Positions 35,215-45,600 of a DNA stretch of 64,000 nucleotides are shown here, piece by piece. Positions within the stretch are counted from its first letter, which is position 1, and each line of letters starts with the position of its first letter. Position numbers and translations under genes: made by a program. The notes beneath the pieces are model-generated. The model was not told the DNA's origin, made no database searches, and was given only the letters and a program-made list of their open reading frames with translations. The stretch is from contig JAACJO010000029.1 of assembly GCA_013368445.1 (NCBI GenBank), positions 1 to 64,000 on the forward strand, written 5' to 3'. The stretch is from Leucocoprinus leucothites (Eukaryota; Basidiomycota; Agaricomycetes; Agaricales; Agaricaceae).

Positions 35215-35778
35215 GACGAGAAACGTTTGGCCGACAACCCAAGGTGGCTGTGATCACTTTTTCAGAAGAAAATATAAATAGTGTAAATGTTGGCACCTGG
35301 CCGTAGTACAGGTCTAGATCTCACTTTATACAAAGTTTTTTTTTGCGCTGTAATTTAAGTGATTACTTCTTTCTCTCGGTAGCACTAATAGTTCAAACGT
35401 AATTGCTTATAGAATTATCATAAAAAATAAATGTAACCTCCTGAGTTCCACAAAGTCTCCTTAAGGTTGTGAGGTATCACCATGACCAAAGCATCGTCCA
35501 GTTATTACTAGCTGTATCGAAAAGTCGGGTGTGACGTCAAAGATCGTCATTCATGCCTCGTTGAAGGTATGAAGTTTTTTCGGGAATCATGCACCATGGC
35601 CATCGTTGGTCCCTATCACTTACCTTCCGTGCTACAAGCTTGGCGCAGGTCCTGCCAGAAGGCATTCCCGAACGTAAGGAAACCTAGGGAGGAAAACTTT
35701 TGATGTATTTGGTTTTGTTTGGCTCAGGCTGGATGCTTGAGCGCAGCATTGGCCAGAACTTCGTCATCGATCATCACC
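35215..35778. other. Intergenic, no gene seen
   Basis: 3' flank of TS3 and upstream region of the broken BTB gene. Confidence 0.4.
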
Positions 35779-36756
35779 ATGAGTACTCAGCCACTTCGCC
35801 CAGTCACCACCACACAGATCTCTTCTCCTCAACAATTTCATCCCAAATTCAGCGATCCCGGAGCAGAGATAATTCTTGCATCTAGCGAGGGAACCCTGTT
35901 CCGTATCCACAGTGCCATTCTGCAGTCCGCTTCTGGGCTCCTTCTGTTCTTTCTATCTGGTCCAAACAGTACAAAAAGAGAGGCCAATTTATCCTCAAAT
36001 AAGGATGAAAAATTCACATCCCAAGATAATGATGACAGCACTGCTATCGATGTCATTACCCTTCCCTTTTCCGAAGCCCTCTCGAACAAGTTCTGCTCAT
36101 GATCAGTGCTCAACCGATACCTCAATTGAAATCCTTTGGCGAATTAGAAGCAGCAATCGATGTCATGGAGTACCTGGACACACCTGGTCCGCTCTCCTTT
36201 GTCCGATACTTGTGTTTGACACCCATACTTCTCTCCGAGCCCATACGGGTGTATGGCCTCGGTGCGCGATATGGATGGGAAGACGTCATGCAACATGCTG
36301 CCAAGCAGACCTTGAAACTCAATCTCTTCCCCTCCGCCACCAATTACCACTCCAGAAGCTCCGAACTCAGTTTCTAAGAATATCGAGGACCAAATATTCC
36401 GAATGCCAGGAAACGCTCTGTACCGATTGATCCGGCTTCATCGACGCCGTAGGGACGAGTTCCGTACATTCATACAATCCCCTATCAATTTTCCTGGTGG
36501 ACATGCGGCCACGTGGGCATGTGGGAGCTGTGGGCGAACGAATGATAACTCTCCCTGGCAAGTGCTCAGTGCCCGACTTGTGTGGGAGATGGACCAGGAT
36601 GCAAGCGGAGAAGGCCTTATGGCCGGGCTGGATTCATGGGAGGAGAGTCATCGGTTCTGGAGGTCCGAATGCCATTGTGGTCGCGTAAAACGAGACAGGG
36701 TTGACATACATCGGAAGTTGAGGGATTGCATTCAGAATTTGCCGACGGACATCTGA
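35779..36756 (+). pseudogene. BTB/POZ gene with two frameshifts
   Basis: Paralogue of the intact BTB gene 0.5 kb downstream, aligned along its whole length without introns. N-terminus MSTQPLRPVTTTQISS, then the BTB fold start FHPKFSDPGAEIILASSEGT and FRIHSAILQSASGLLLFFLS. The frame shifts near 36066-36076 (LPFSEALSN; LEQVLLMISAQ continues in the next frame) and again between about 36335 and 36375, after which MPGNALYRLIRLHRRRRDEF runs to TGA at 36756. The C-terminal pairs CGSC and CHCG match cysteine pairs of the intact copy. Each part is well preserved, so inactivation is recent, or one of the shifts is a sequencing error. Confidence 0.8.
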
Positions 36757-37225
36757 AAAAATGTTTTGTGTTGGTCGTATCTCTCTGCCTGCCAGATTTA
36801 CATTAACGTATAAAGATTGATGATCCCATAGAATCTCAGTCTTTGACTCGTGATTTACTTCACTGTAACAATCAAGTACTTACATAAATAAACTCTAGCT
36901 CCATGGGAAAAAAACACTTGATTTTGGCCCACGAGTCAGAATTTTCGCTAGTAAACCCTAAAACTCATTAGTCGCTGGTACCTTGCTCAAACTGTCCTTT
37001 GCTAGCACTTGGTTCATGCTCAGTGCTCAATGCCCAGTGACGAAATGGGTCGGTGTTCAACAAACTTGGGGAAAACCTTCTACAATCTACTCGGACGCAT
37101 TAGAAGAGCTGGCTGATCGATAGGCGCTTATCACCGATTGGATTGACACTGGTGTCGTCTCAGGTCTGTCTGCCTTTTTGTACCTTCCCACCACCACAAC
37201 GCCGAATTTCCCTCTCGCCGAACTA

Positions 37226-38176
37226 ATGTCCCGCCCCCCAGTGGCAATCAATTTTCCCGTCTCTCAGCAAACCTTCCATCCCAAGTTCAATGATGAGACA
37301 GCAGACACCATCCTCTCTTCTAATCAAGGCACGCTCTTTCGCATGCACAGCGTTACATTAAAAACGGCCTCCGGGCTCCTTCGCCTCTTCCTTTCCCAAA
37401 ATGAGCCGTCAAGAACGCTCACAGATACCCTGCCACCTAGCTCCAATGACCCACGTTTGGGTAGCAGTGGCTCGGATTCGCCAACCGATGTGATCAGCCT
37501 CCCTTTCAATGACGCTCCCATTGAGCGTGTCCTTTTCATTCTCAGCGCGCAGCCTACCGAACCATGGGTTTCCTTTGAGGAACTCGAGGCTGCAGTTGAC
37601 GTGATGGACTACCTCGATACACCTGGGCCTCTCGCTTTTGTTCGCGCCTCTTGTTTCATGCCAGTGTTTGCGCTGGAGCCTGTGCGTTTGTATGGCTTAG
37701 GCGCGAAATTCGGGTGGGGCGAAGTCATAACATACGCTGCAAGGCTTACCCTTACATTCAATCTGTTCCCTTCCTCTGACGATGACAACAAAAACAAAAT
37801 CGAGGAGCAGCTAACTCGCCTTCCATCCTCAGCTCTGTACAGGCTCCTCAAATTCCATCGACGCCGCAGAGACACATTCCGCGAGTCCGTTTACTCTATG
37901 GAAACATTTGGAGTTGGAAACGCAGTTCATATCAACTGCCCTTGTGGGACAGAGGTCAATAATAGCTTTTGGCGTGAATTGCGTTCTCGCCTTGTGTGGG
38001 AGATTGATCAGAATCCGAGTGGGGAGACAATTTTGGCGCCTGAGGTGATGGAGATGGAAGAAAGCAAGAGGTGTTGGAAAGCCAAGTGCACGGGGTGCGG
38101 TAGCCTTTATTATAATATGGCTGAAACCTTGAAGAATATCCGAGGCTGTGTCGAATTGCTGCCCAAAGACCCATAA
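37226..38176 (+). CDS. BTB/POZ domain protein
   Basis: Single-exon gene of 316 residues starting at ATG 37226; the frame extends 16 codons upstream without an ATG. BTB/POZ fold at about residues 15-135: TFHPKFNDETADTILSSNQG, FRMHSVTLKTASGLLRLFL, then DVISLPFNDAPIERVLFIL and the helix EAAVDVMDYLDTPGPLAFVR. The C-terminal half (LYRLLKFHRRRRDTF, NCPCG and KCTGCG) has cysteine pairs that might bind zinc. Members of this fungal BTB group commonly act as protein-interaction modules, sometimes as cullin-3 adaptors, but this one has no second known domain, so its role is open. It is the only intact member in the window; at least seven relics of the family lie beside 7TM genes. Confidence 0.85.
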   Translation: MSRPPVAINFPVSQQTFHPKFNDETADTILSSNQGTLFRMHSVTLKTASGLLRLFLSQNEPSRTLTDTLPPSSNDPRLGSSGSDSPTDVISLPFNDAPIERVLFILSAQPTEPWVSFEELEAAVDVMDYLDTPGPLAFVRASCFMPVFALEPVRLYGLGAKFGWGEVITYAARLTLTFNLFPSSDDDNKNKIEEQLTRLPSSALYRLLKFHRRRRDTFRESVYSMETFGVGNAVHINCPCGTEVNNSFWRELRSRLVWEIDQNPSGETILAPEVMEMEESKRCWKAKCTGCGSLYYNMAETLKNIRGCVELLPKDP

Positions 38177-39149
38177 CTGAATATATTTTCATGCTTTTAT
38201 TGTATCCCACATTCCTTGTGCAACAACAAAAGTCATGATTTAGTGCTGTCAAACGTTGTCACCTTACTGTATTCTCAAACTCGATTTGTGAATCCAAATC
38301 GTATTTGCCAGTGGAAGCCAGCCCAAGGCGTGTTACTGACCACACGGTTCCCCCATGACAGCTCAAGCTCTCGGCCGCAAAGGAACGAATGGTAAGTTTA
38401 CAATAATAACGACGACCTTCAAACAAATACATTCCGACCACATACTATTATACGACAATGAAACAGCAACATCATTGACCATCGATCATCTGTTCCCACT
38501 TCACCACCAAGGACCTTAACCTTTAATTCGAAGTACTCGTACCTTGGCTCTTTTGCTGTTTGTGACATTTTATTGTACATGAAGCAAAGAGTTCGAAATA
38601 GTCAGTAACCCGGGTCGGTACCAAACGACTTAGGGCCTGGACTGACTCACGCAATCAATTGTACCATTCGGCCGCGTTGCACTATCGTTCATACAAGTAT
38701 CCAACAAGCTCCTTGAGGTATAAAGGTCTTCAGCTATCGCTGTAGTAGGGAGGAAAGCCATAATTTAGAAATCTCGAGCCCTGCGCGGGATATGTAGGTG
38801 TCCATGGTATTATGCGGGTCAGAAGCACGTGACAGGTGTTTCGACGCTAAAGCGCCGCTTCTCTTCTCGATCATAGTCTGGTGTCTTTACTGCAAGAATT
38901 GGTGCGGATTCCGGGAAGGACAACGGGTTTGCTAGAGCCACACCTGCCGCACCGACCCTCCCTCCACCATCCTTAACTTTACCTTCAACATGCATGTCGA
39001 TACTCCTCACGGTCGGCTATAACTTCGTTCCCTGTCATAAGCAAAAGGATGCAAACAACAAAAAACTCACGCCCAGTCCGCTCAAAATGCCTGCGAATCG
39101 GCTGATGTGATACGTACCCTCACATCTCTAACGCATAGAGATACATGTT
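38177..39149. other. Intergenic, no confident gene
   Basis: A short frame on the - strand (38819-39010) has an alanine/glycine-rich stretch (GGGRVGAAGVALANPLSF) but no supporting start, splice or family match. Confidence 0.35.
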
Positions 39150-40650
39150 TAGCCGAGCACAGCTCGAGTCTCAATATGCCGTTATAGAGGGTAGTCAAAG
39201 CGGTTTATTTTATTTTATTTATGAACACGCCTGTTTGCTGCATCGAAGTCGTGCGTGTTCTTCGTCACTGCGTTGGTCCTCTGGTATAAGAGTACGATGT
39301 TTCCGAGGCTGTAGATCACAATATTCGAGATGTTTGCTGGACTTATGGTGAGATCTACCATTTTCTAATGATGGCTGAATTTTTTATTGATCAGGTGATC
39401 CCCCATTAGACTACAACACTCGGGGCATTACAAGCTGGTGGAATGTTCCAGTTCTCGCCAGGTATCTTAGCTGCGCAGGGTGCCGCGTCGTATATTGTCA
39501 CATTGCTCGATTCTACACCATCAATCGGGTCTGACATTCAACATCTCCCTCGCCAGCCTGATGGAAAGAAGACCTCGGATGAGAAAGCGATTATCGAGAG
39601 GATTGAAGCCAAAAAATGGCCCATGCTCTTACTTTACCAGTCCAGCTCTCCTGGCGCTGAAGGGGATCAGCTTTGTGGTGGAACTCGGCTAATATGCGGC
39701 ATTTCTTTGGGGTAGCGGATCTGGAGGAGTACAATGTGAGTCAATTACTCTCCTCGAGATACAGTAAAGGCTGGTTGAACCAATATTTAGTTGTAATATA
39801 TGGCTCATTCAAAGAATCTACGACATCGACTCTGGTTTAATCATCGTACGTCGTATCGCGGGTCGCTTTGGTTTCCTTTCGTAGTTTTCCCAACTTCTAG
39901 CCTTAGATCGATGACAAAGCGCTCGTTGACTTCGCCCTCAACTAATACCATCAGGACATTCCTTTCGTCTCACAAGAATCAACGCTCCATTTTCGCTCGT
40001 TACGACTCAACATTCTTCCTGGAGCAACGAAGCCACATTCGGAAGTTACGCGAGAGAAGGTGGGAAGAATATGTGCGAGTTCGCATTTTTATTTCAAGAC
40101 TCACACTTACTCGGCGGGCAAAGGAAGCGCATTGCTATTGCAAGGGCCCTGGTCAGGAACCCGAAGATCCCCTTACTCGACGAGGTACGTCAAGGGCCTA
40201 TCAACAAGCTATTAATGCTCATGCGCTGGGGTTTTACAGGCTAGATCAGTATTTGATTCAACCTCTGAAAAAGTTGTGCAAGCCGCTCTCGAGGAGGTTC
40301 AAAAGGGAGAACAACGATCGCAATGGCATATCGGTTATCGACAATTCAGGATGCTCATAAAATGTGAGTGGTCATTTAAATTGTTTTCCAAAGAACTTTT
40401 CAGACATATTGCTATGACAGATCATTCGCCGAACATGGACAAATGAGCAAAGCTGGAACACATAGTGCGCTACCGTTTCTACGCGGCGACTATCACGACT
40501 ATGTAGAGCTGTATACCCTTGACCGTACCACAGGTGTACGCTATCACACTTCTTCGACCGTTTACTCATTATCTTCGCTTTTATCCCTCGCTTTCACTTC
40601 ATGACATTATACTACTGCTCATGTCACACATCGTCATTGTACAGATCTGC
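39150..40650 (+). pseudogene. Truncated, inverted copy of the ABCB transporter (TMD2 end, NBD2, 3' UTR)
   Basis: Aligns on the + strand with the last third of the - strand transporter at 19831-24960. Landmarks: the segment matching the [16 protein letters not shown] helix at 39166-39240; MFQFSPGILAAQGAASYIVT at 39443-39502; a worn NBD2 in which the Walker A region near 39700 and the [11 protein letters not shown] region near 40120-40160 are recognisable but out of frame; the [11 protein letters not shown] remnant near 40330-40365; the C-terminal remnant at 40410-40530; and the transporter's 3' flank at 40560-40650. Stops and shifts throughout. The 5' two thirds are absent, apart from a scrap at 45474-45600. 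Confidence 0.85.
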
Positions 40651-41036
40651 TTTCCCGTACTATGCACAACTCTGAGCCCCATTTCGAGCAGGATTTGATC
40701 ATCAATTCAGGTGGAGGTGACGGATAATCAACGTTAACCAGCTGTCTCCTACATTGCTAACACTCTTGCTCTTATACACCGCATATCTGGTCAAGTTTAA
40801 AACTGCTTGATCATGGGACGAGCTGAGGATATCTCCCTGATCGGCTCGTTGCCAAGAGGCGAGAACTAACCGGATCTACAGCCTGAAAGTCTAAATATAT
40901 CATTTCTGGAAGCACTGGATCTATCGCAATTTCCGCAGTACAAGAGCAGCCCTGGCATACCCTGCTTGGTTTCTGCAATATAAACCGACTGGATATCTGG
41001 TTTGCAAACTTGTGACAAACTAACACTGTACTACAT

Positions 41037-42803
41037 TTACAACCCCTTGGATCCCGCATCAGGAATGTGCTTTTTAACGAGTTTGGCTGAGGGTGTGGGT
41101 TTGACATCTCCCTTATCACTGAAATGATAGATAATCAACAAAGATGCGATTGCCTAGTTGGATATTTCATCGGTCACAAAAGTCTGGCTAATCCTGGCTT
41201 GACTATAGCCAGTAATCACGATTGCGATAATCGCGATTATGATCATTATTACTGAATGTTTAATAATCTTTGTATTTAATATAACCATGGGCAAGCTATC
41301 CAATGCTGCGTAATCGGAAATTATCTAAGGATAATCTTAACATAATCCTAAGTCCAAAATCCTCAATGATCTAACTCAAGATAATCTTGAGAAATAATTC
41401 AACACGGACAAGGATTAAACCAATGCCTTGAAGGAATTGGCGCTAATATACAAGTGGAATGAATGGTATCACAAACCACTTCACCAAATAACCTTAGCTA
41501 TGAAGATAAAATATATATACTGTATACCTTTGCCGAACCACCAGAAACAGTGCAAGAACGGCCAAACAACGAACACAAATTTGACAAAAGTCTACAACCC
41601 CAAGTGACACATTTGTACATGACGGCTATCCCTCCCATTTTGACACTAATAGTGCGCCTATCCCTTCAAAAAAATACCAAATATACACTGCTCCATGGTT
41701 GCACACATATCCAAGGCCCTTGAGTATGATAGGAACATATATAAATATCTATATAAATTAAGAACTTCATCAGATATCTAAGGCCATTCAGTGTAATGGT
41801 AATTAACGGACATCTTAACCTAGCGGTTGAGAGTTTAATTTATTTCTTACATATATGTTTATTCATTAACCCCAGCTAGATTATAATAATCATAATCGCG
41901 ATTATCGAAACCGCGATTACTGACTGTAGTCAAGCTGGGCTTTTGAGTTCCCTGGATATTTAGTACTTTTGCTTTGTCCGCAAACAACTGGGCCACCTTA
42001 CCTGTATTTGAGCCCATTTTTGCAAAATAATAAATACAATGGGAGTTTGAAGCATGAGCGCCGCAAGAGACAGCACATCGGAAAGGACGGTTATCCTGGC
42101 AGACTCTACGTGAATCGCCATCAAGTTTACATACTGCTTTCCTGACTCCCCAACAAATGAACTTGTGATCATTCTGCTATAGAGGAGGAGAAGTACGATT
42201 CTTGAGCTGATTATCACATTCAAGAACACCAAGGTCCCGACAATAACTACTCGTACAAGAAGGGCACCGGCCAAACTAAAAGGCAAGGTTGACGTTAGAG
42301 AGCCCTACAATTACTATGGCTTAAAGTACCATTTCCGCCATCTGCGAGTCTCTGGAAGCACACATTTACCTATCATTCCAATATATACTGTGAGGGGCAC
42401 TAGCCATGCCAAGAGCCACCTCCTTTCAAAGAGCAGCAATCGCGTAGCAGCGCCACACCTGTGGTCGGTGAATTAGTCACTCTTTGTATAGGTGCTTCAA
42501 ATGCACCAACGAGGAGCCCGTCAGTTAACAAAAAATCATGACCAGCCAAGTGCTAAATAGCCCGGTGAGGAATGGACTACCCAGGATGTTAACGATTCTA
42601 CAGCCATTATGTAAAGCTATAATCACGGCTCCGATGTCCAATATCTAGACTACAGTTCCAACGATAACAATAACCAAGACCCAGCTCGGGGTTTGTCTCC
42701 TTGGTTGACGGCGCAGCGCAGTAAAGCAGAGACATCCGAGGAATATCACACTTCTGTCTATAGACGGTCTGGATATTTGGCAAAGAGACTGGGTGTTGTT
42801 CAT
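41037..42803 (-). pseudogene. 7TM family pseudogene E, split by a transposon
   Basis: Starts at ATG 42803 with MNNTQSLCQ. Exon 1 has lost pieces of helix 1 and of the following loop, and reaches a TAG (42645-42647) where the paralogues have CAG. Exon 2 matches near 42375-42465; exon 3 is fairly well kept (GTLVFLNVIISSRIVLLLL, GESGKQYVN, 41990-42290). Exon 4 lies beyond a 785-nt insertion at 41168-41952 that sits inside intron 3. Exon 4 (41037-41156) begins AIASLLIIYH and has lost the VARGVD codons. A BTB relic lies upstream (43240-43870), so this is another copy of the BTB-7TM unit. Confidence 0.85.
41168..41952. mobile_element. MITE-like element, family 1, copy 2, with target-site duplication
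   Basis: Inserted in intron 3 of pseudogene E. TGGATATTT occurs just before it (41159-41167) and again just after it (41953-41961); the intact paralogues have only one such site in this intron, so this is a 9-nt (or 8-nt) target-site duplication. Long inverted ends: GGCTTGACTATAGCCAGTAA near 41196 against the reverse complement of TTACTGACTGTAGTCAAGCT near 41916, followed by AT-rich palindromic GATAATCGCGATTAT. The interior (one 86-codon frame at 41463) has no recognisable transposase. Its ends match those of the element at 17620-18000. Confidence 0.85.
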
Positions 42804-43239
42804 GGGCGCAATTTGGGACATATAGTCGGGACGGAGGTAAATCCAATATGCGTATACACGGACCGTTTATACTTAATATTGCAACTCTCCTTCGTAGGCA
42901 CTGCGAGTGCGTCGCACTTGGTGTTCAACATGTCGACAGATGCAACCCACACTTGTAATCATCACCTGCTTCATCAATGATGGCCGATGACTTTTTTTAA
43001 CTTTTATGGGAAAATCATATTCGTCCCTCAATTCTAACAACCGTAAGCCACTATTCGTATCCTTTCGACGGACGGAGATAGAAAAAACTGTCTATACGTG
43101 TGAAATCTACAAGTTCCGGTATGGCTTTGTGGCAACTGATCAACGTGTGATTACTTAGACAGGTTACTTTCTCCGGCTTCGAGGATTAGAAGGCCCGGGC
43201 ATAGCCCTCTGGCCCGATGATCACTATGTGTATCCTGCG
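42804..43239. other. 5' flank of 7TM pseudogene E
   Basis: 42880-42960 resembles the upstream flanks of 7TM-B and 7TM-I (for example TTGCAACTCTCCTTCGTAG and AACATGTCGACAG). No gene. Confidence 0.5.
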
Positions 43240-43870
43240 CTCCTATTCGAAACTCTGCAAATCTCTCGGAATCCCTCCCCAATGCTTCTAATATTCCTCG
43301 GCATTCCCTTTGCATTCAACCTGCCATGTCTACAGTCACACCTCTGATTCTTACATGGACTCCCCGCCCAATAATTCCTTGTCTTGTACCACTCCTCAGA
43401 TACACTCGGTCCCAAGTAATCTGCCCACTGGTACCTCTATTGAGCTCATCTATCAGTCGCGTGAATAGAAATATCCAGTACTTAGCATCGTAAAAAAGGC
43501 CGCAGGTGAAAGGTAATGTCACCTTCGCGGCCTGCTATGCAACTCGTCCACGGTCTCGGCCTATTTTCATATATAGCCACTCATAAGCCAATATCAGCTC
43601 ATCACGAGGTTTTCGGGTGACTGAAGCTCGAATCATCGATCGTGGCCCCGAAGTGTCAAGATATCACATGAGATTGACCATAGCTTCTAGTAACTCGCGA
43701 AACGCGAGACTCTCAACTTCGGCAAGCAATCATACCGGTGAGGAGATACAAGATCCGTTCGAGCGGAAACGCCGAGAATGGGATCTGGGATTCAATATTC
43801 AACTGCTGTGGCGTCCAAAAACATCTAATTTCACGCTCTATTATATGTGGGTCACCATGATACTGAGACG
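43240..43870 (-). pseudogene. BTB/POZ gene relic R5
   Basis: Reverse-strand BTB relic upstream of 7TM-E. Around 43613-43690 it reads EAMVNLM, stop, YLDTSGPRSMIRA, matching the intact EAAVDVMDYLDTPGPLAFVRA. Further blocks near 43750-43860 match the middle of relics R2 and R3. The C-terminal side near 43260-43400 is only visible as nucleotide similarity. Confidence 0.65.
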
Positions 43871-43929
43871 TGGTACGCCCGCGAAGGAGGATGTCAAGGT
43901 CGCTTTTCTGAGTCGTTAATTGTATTTTC

Positions 43930-44432
43930 GATCATGTGAGAGCCGAATCATGGAAACTTTAGTGCCTGGTAGAACGACAAGCAGGAACTAATCTATCGGA
44001 TCTTAATGATAGAAACATGAAGCATCAGATGTGCCTTTCACTTTCTGGTGTCCTCTTGGTGGTGTACCCCTGGCATGTGATGGTGCTCAAGTACCTCATA
44101 GAGTACCTTCTCCGTCAGACCGTTTCGAAGTCTGGTGGTATCACAACCCTCGATTTGAGTCTCTCTAACATTTCTGCTGTCATCTCGGTGTTACGCCGGT
44201 GGCTTCTGTCAACTGACAACAGACTCGAGACTATGGCAGGGATTGTTCACCCCAGAATTTTGGGGCTTGCGGTCAGTTGTTTCCTTTCGCGACTCCTTTA
44301 GTGCGAGAAAATTGGGTCTCTAAATTCTATATAAGCCCTCGATAATTGACCTTCTCTCAGCAGTGTTCCTATTGGTACAAGCTTCTCCAAACAGTCTACC
44401 AATTCCAATTCTCACCTGTTTCATCGCTCAAC
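43930..44432. other. Spacer; TATA box for the small gene at 44328-44334
   Basis: No convincing gene; one 94-codon frame at 44017 has no family match. The TATA-like tatataa at 44328-44334 lies about 100 nt before the ATG at 44433. Confidence 0.4.
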
Positions 44433-44915
44433 ATGTTCACAATCACCTCTGTCACCGTCTCTGGGACTTCCAGATCCTACATAATCCTCGGTGGCCAACC
44501 TGGCAAAGAAGTTATTGGTCCCGTCAGCCCCTTTGGGCCCCAAGGCTCTGTCTATCAGCTCTGCATTCCTGGCCTCGGATTCATTAAATTCACTGATGTT
44601 GGGCCCAAGGGTATCACCATTCATATTTTTATGGAAATCGTTTGGCTAATTTGGATATAACGCTCCAGTTTCAGGCCCTGGAGACTGGGCTGTCCAATTT
44701 GCCAGCGCCTCTGCCACTTGGAATTATAGTGGGGGAGGTGAGGCCAAGATAGCCATCGATAACGCAGGCAACTTTACTGTCTCTGGTGGTGCCAATAACG
44801 TCACAGGCAAAGTGTACGCCCATTCGTTGTTGCTCGCGTTTTCCGGCTTATTTACTTATAATGATAGTACTCCGTGGTAAATAATCAGCGTAGTGGCGCA
44901 AATGCAAACCATTAG
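44433..44915 (+). CDS. Small unknown protein (complete copy 2)
   Basis: Three exons read by splice signals: 44433-44610, 44675-44811 and 44868-44915, together 363 nt, 120 residues. The N-terminal half reads MFTITSVTVSGTSRSYI and GKEVIGPVSPFGPQGS; the second half reads GPGDWAVQFASASATWNYSG and then GNFTVSGGANNVTGK. There is no signal peptide. The Gly/Ser/Thr-rich alternation and spaced aromatic residues suggest a small beta-sheet protein, but I do not recognise the family. If intron 2 is not spliced the frame would end at 44880 instead. Copy 1 at the window start keeps the same frame and intron, which supports the model. Confidence 0.6.
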
Positions 44916-45078
44916 CATTTTTCCGAGTTTCAGTATCGGATGGTCGAAAATTGAATAACCGAACTTTTGGAACCTTGTAAATTGTGTTCAGAGATTGAAT
45001 TTGATCCATTGTGCCCAAGTGTTTAAAGAACCATTGACCGGACAAATATTCCGGCGTTCATAGATGACAGGAATTGCC
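44743..45078. repeat. Segmental duplication, partner at 1-338
   Basis: Covers the last two exons of the small gene and its 3' flank. The partner copy lies at the opposite side of the window in the same orientation. Confidence 0.85.
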
Positions 45079-45084
45079 GACTCC

Positions 45085-45260
45085 TACTATATCTCGCAAA
45101 CCGAGAGACTCTCAACGGCAAACGATAGCCCCCTGATCAGATACAAGATGCGTTCGAGTGAAATGTCGGGAATGGGATCTGGTATTCAACCGTTGTGGCT
45201 TCCAAGGATATCTAATTTCACGCTCTATTATATGCAGGTCACGGTGACATGTATGTCCGG
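45085..45260 (-). pseudogene. BTB relic fragment
   Basis: Aligns with 43740-43860 (shared GGGAATGGGATCTGG/TCAAC and TCTAATTTCACGCTCTATTA) and, in reverse, with the middle of BTB relic R3 (GAATACAGGATTCCATTCTC, 14190). It is only a fragment, placed right after the small gene. Confidence 0.55.
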
Positions 45261-45321
45261 AGGTGCAGGTGAGAACTACACAGCAATTCATAGGATGACT
45301 TCATCCTTGGCGCTGTTATAA

Positions 45322-45470
45322 TTCCATAATCAGCACCCCGAGCCGCTTGATAGAGAATAAACGAGGATGCGACCGCCTAGTTGAGTATCGAGCAATTTAA
45401 CTCTGTCAAGTGAACAGCTGAGCTGAGCCGAACTTATTTGTATTTGAGAGTACGATTGCAATGAACAGTA
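45322..45470 (-). pseudogene. 7TM family relic F (exon 3 end and exon 4 start)
   Basis: On the reverse strand a sequence equivalent to AVASSFILYQAARGADY (last helix) is seen at about 45340-45395, preceded by an intron remnant and the end of exon 3 near 45435. The rest of the gene is absent; its place is taken by a piece of ABC transporter sequence. Confidence 0.65.
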
Positions 45471-45473
45471 TAA

Positions 45474-45600
45474 GACCTGAGGGAGCAGCGCTAGAAATGG
45501 GAGTGAATAGCGTGTACGATAAAGAATCATAAAAATATGGAGACGTTGAGGTCGGAGAAGAGAGGAAGGAGAAAAAGTACCGTAACATTTAAACAAATGT
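45474..45600 (+). pseudogene. Fragment of the ABCB transporter linker
   Basis: On the + strand, 45505-45590 matches the linker of the transporter at 22330-22425 (reverse). The intact gene encodes [17 protein letters not shown] there, and here the same stretch appears as AGCGTGTACGATAAAGAATC and GGAGACGTTGAGGTCGGAGA with an internal TAA. It belongs to a part of the transporter absent from the truncated copy at 39150-40650. Confidence 0.75.

Noticed and set aside
37178..37180. Upstream start of the intact BTB frame
   Set aside because: TTG codon; the first ATG is 37226.
41220..41940. CRISPR-like or tandem repeat array from repeated GATAATC words
   Set aside because: The words are palindromic subterminal motifs of the inverted-repeat element, not evenly spaced direct repeats.
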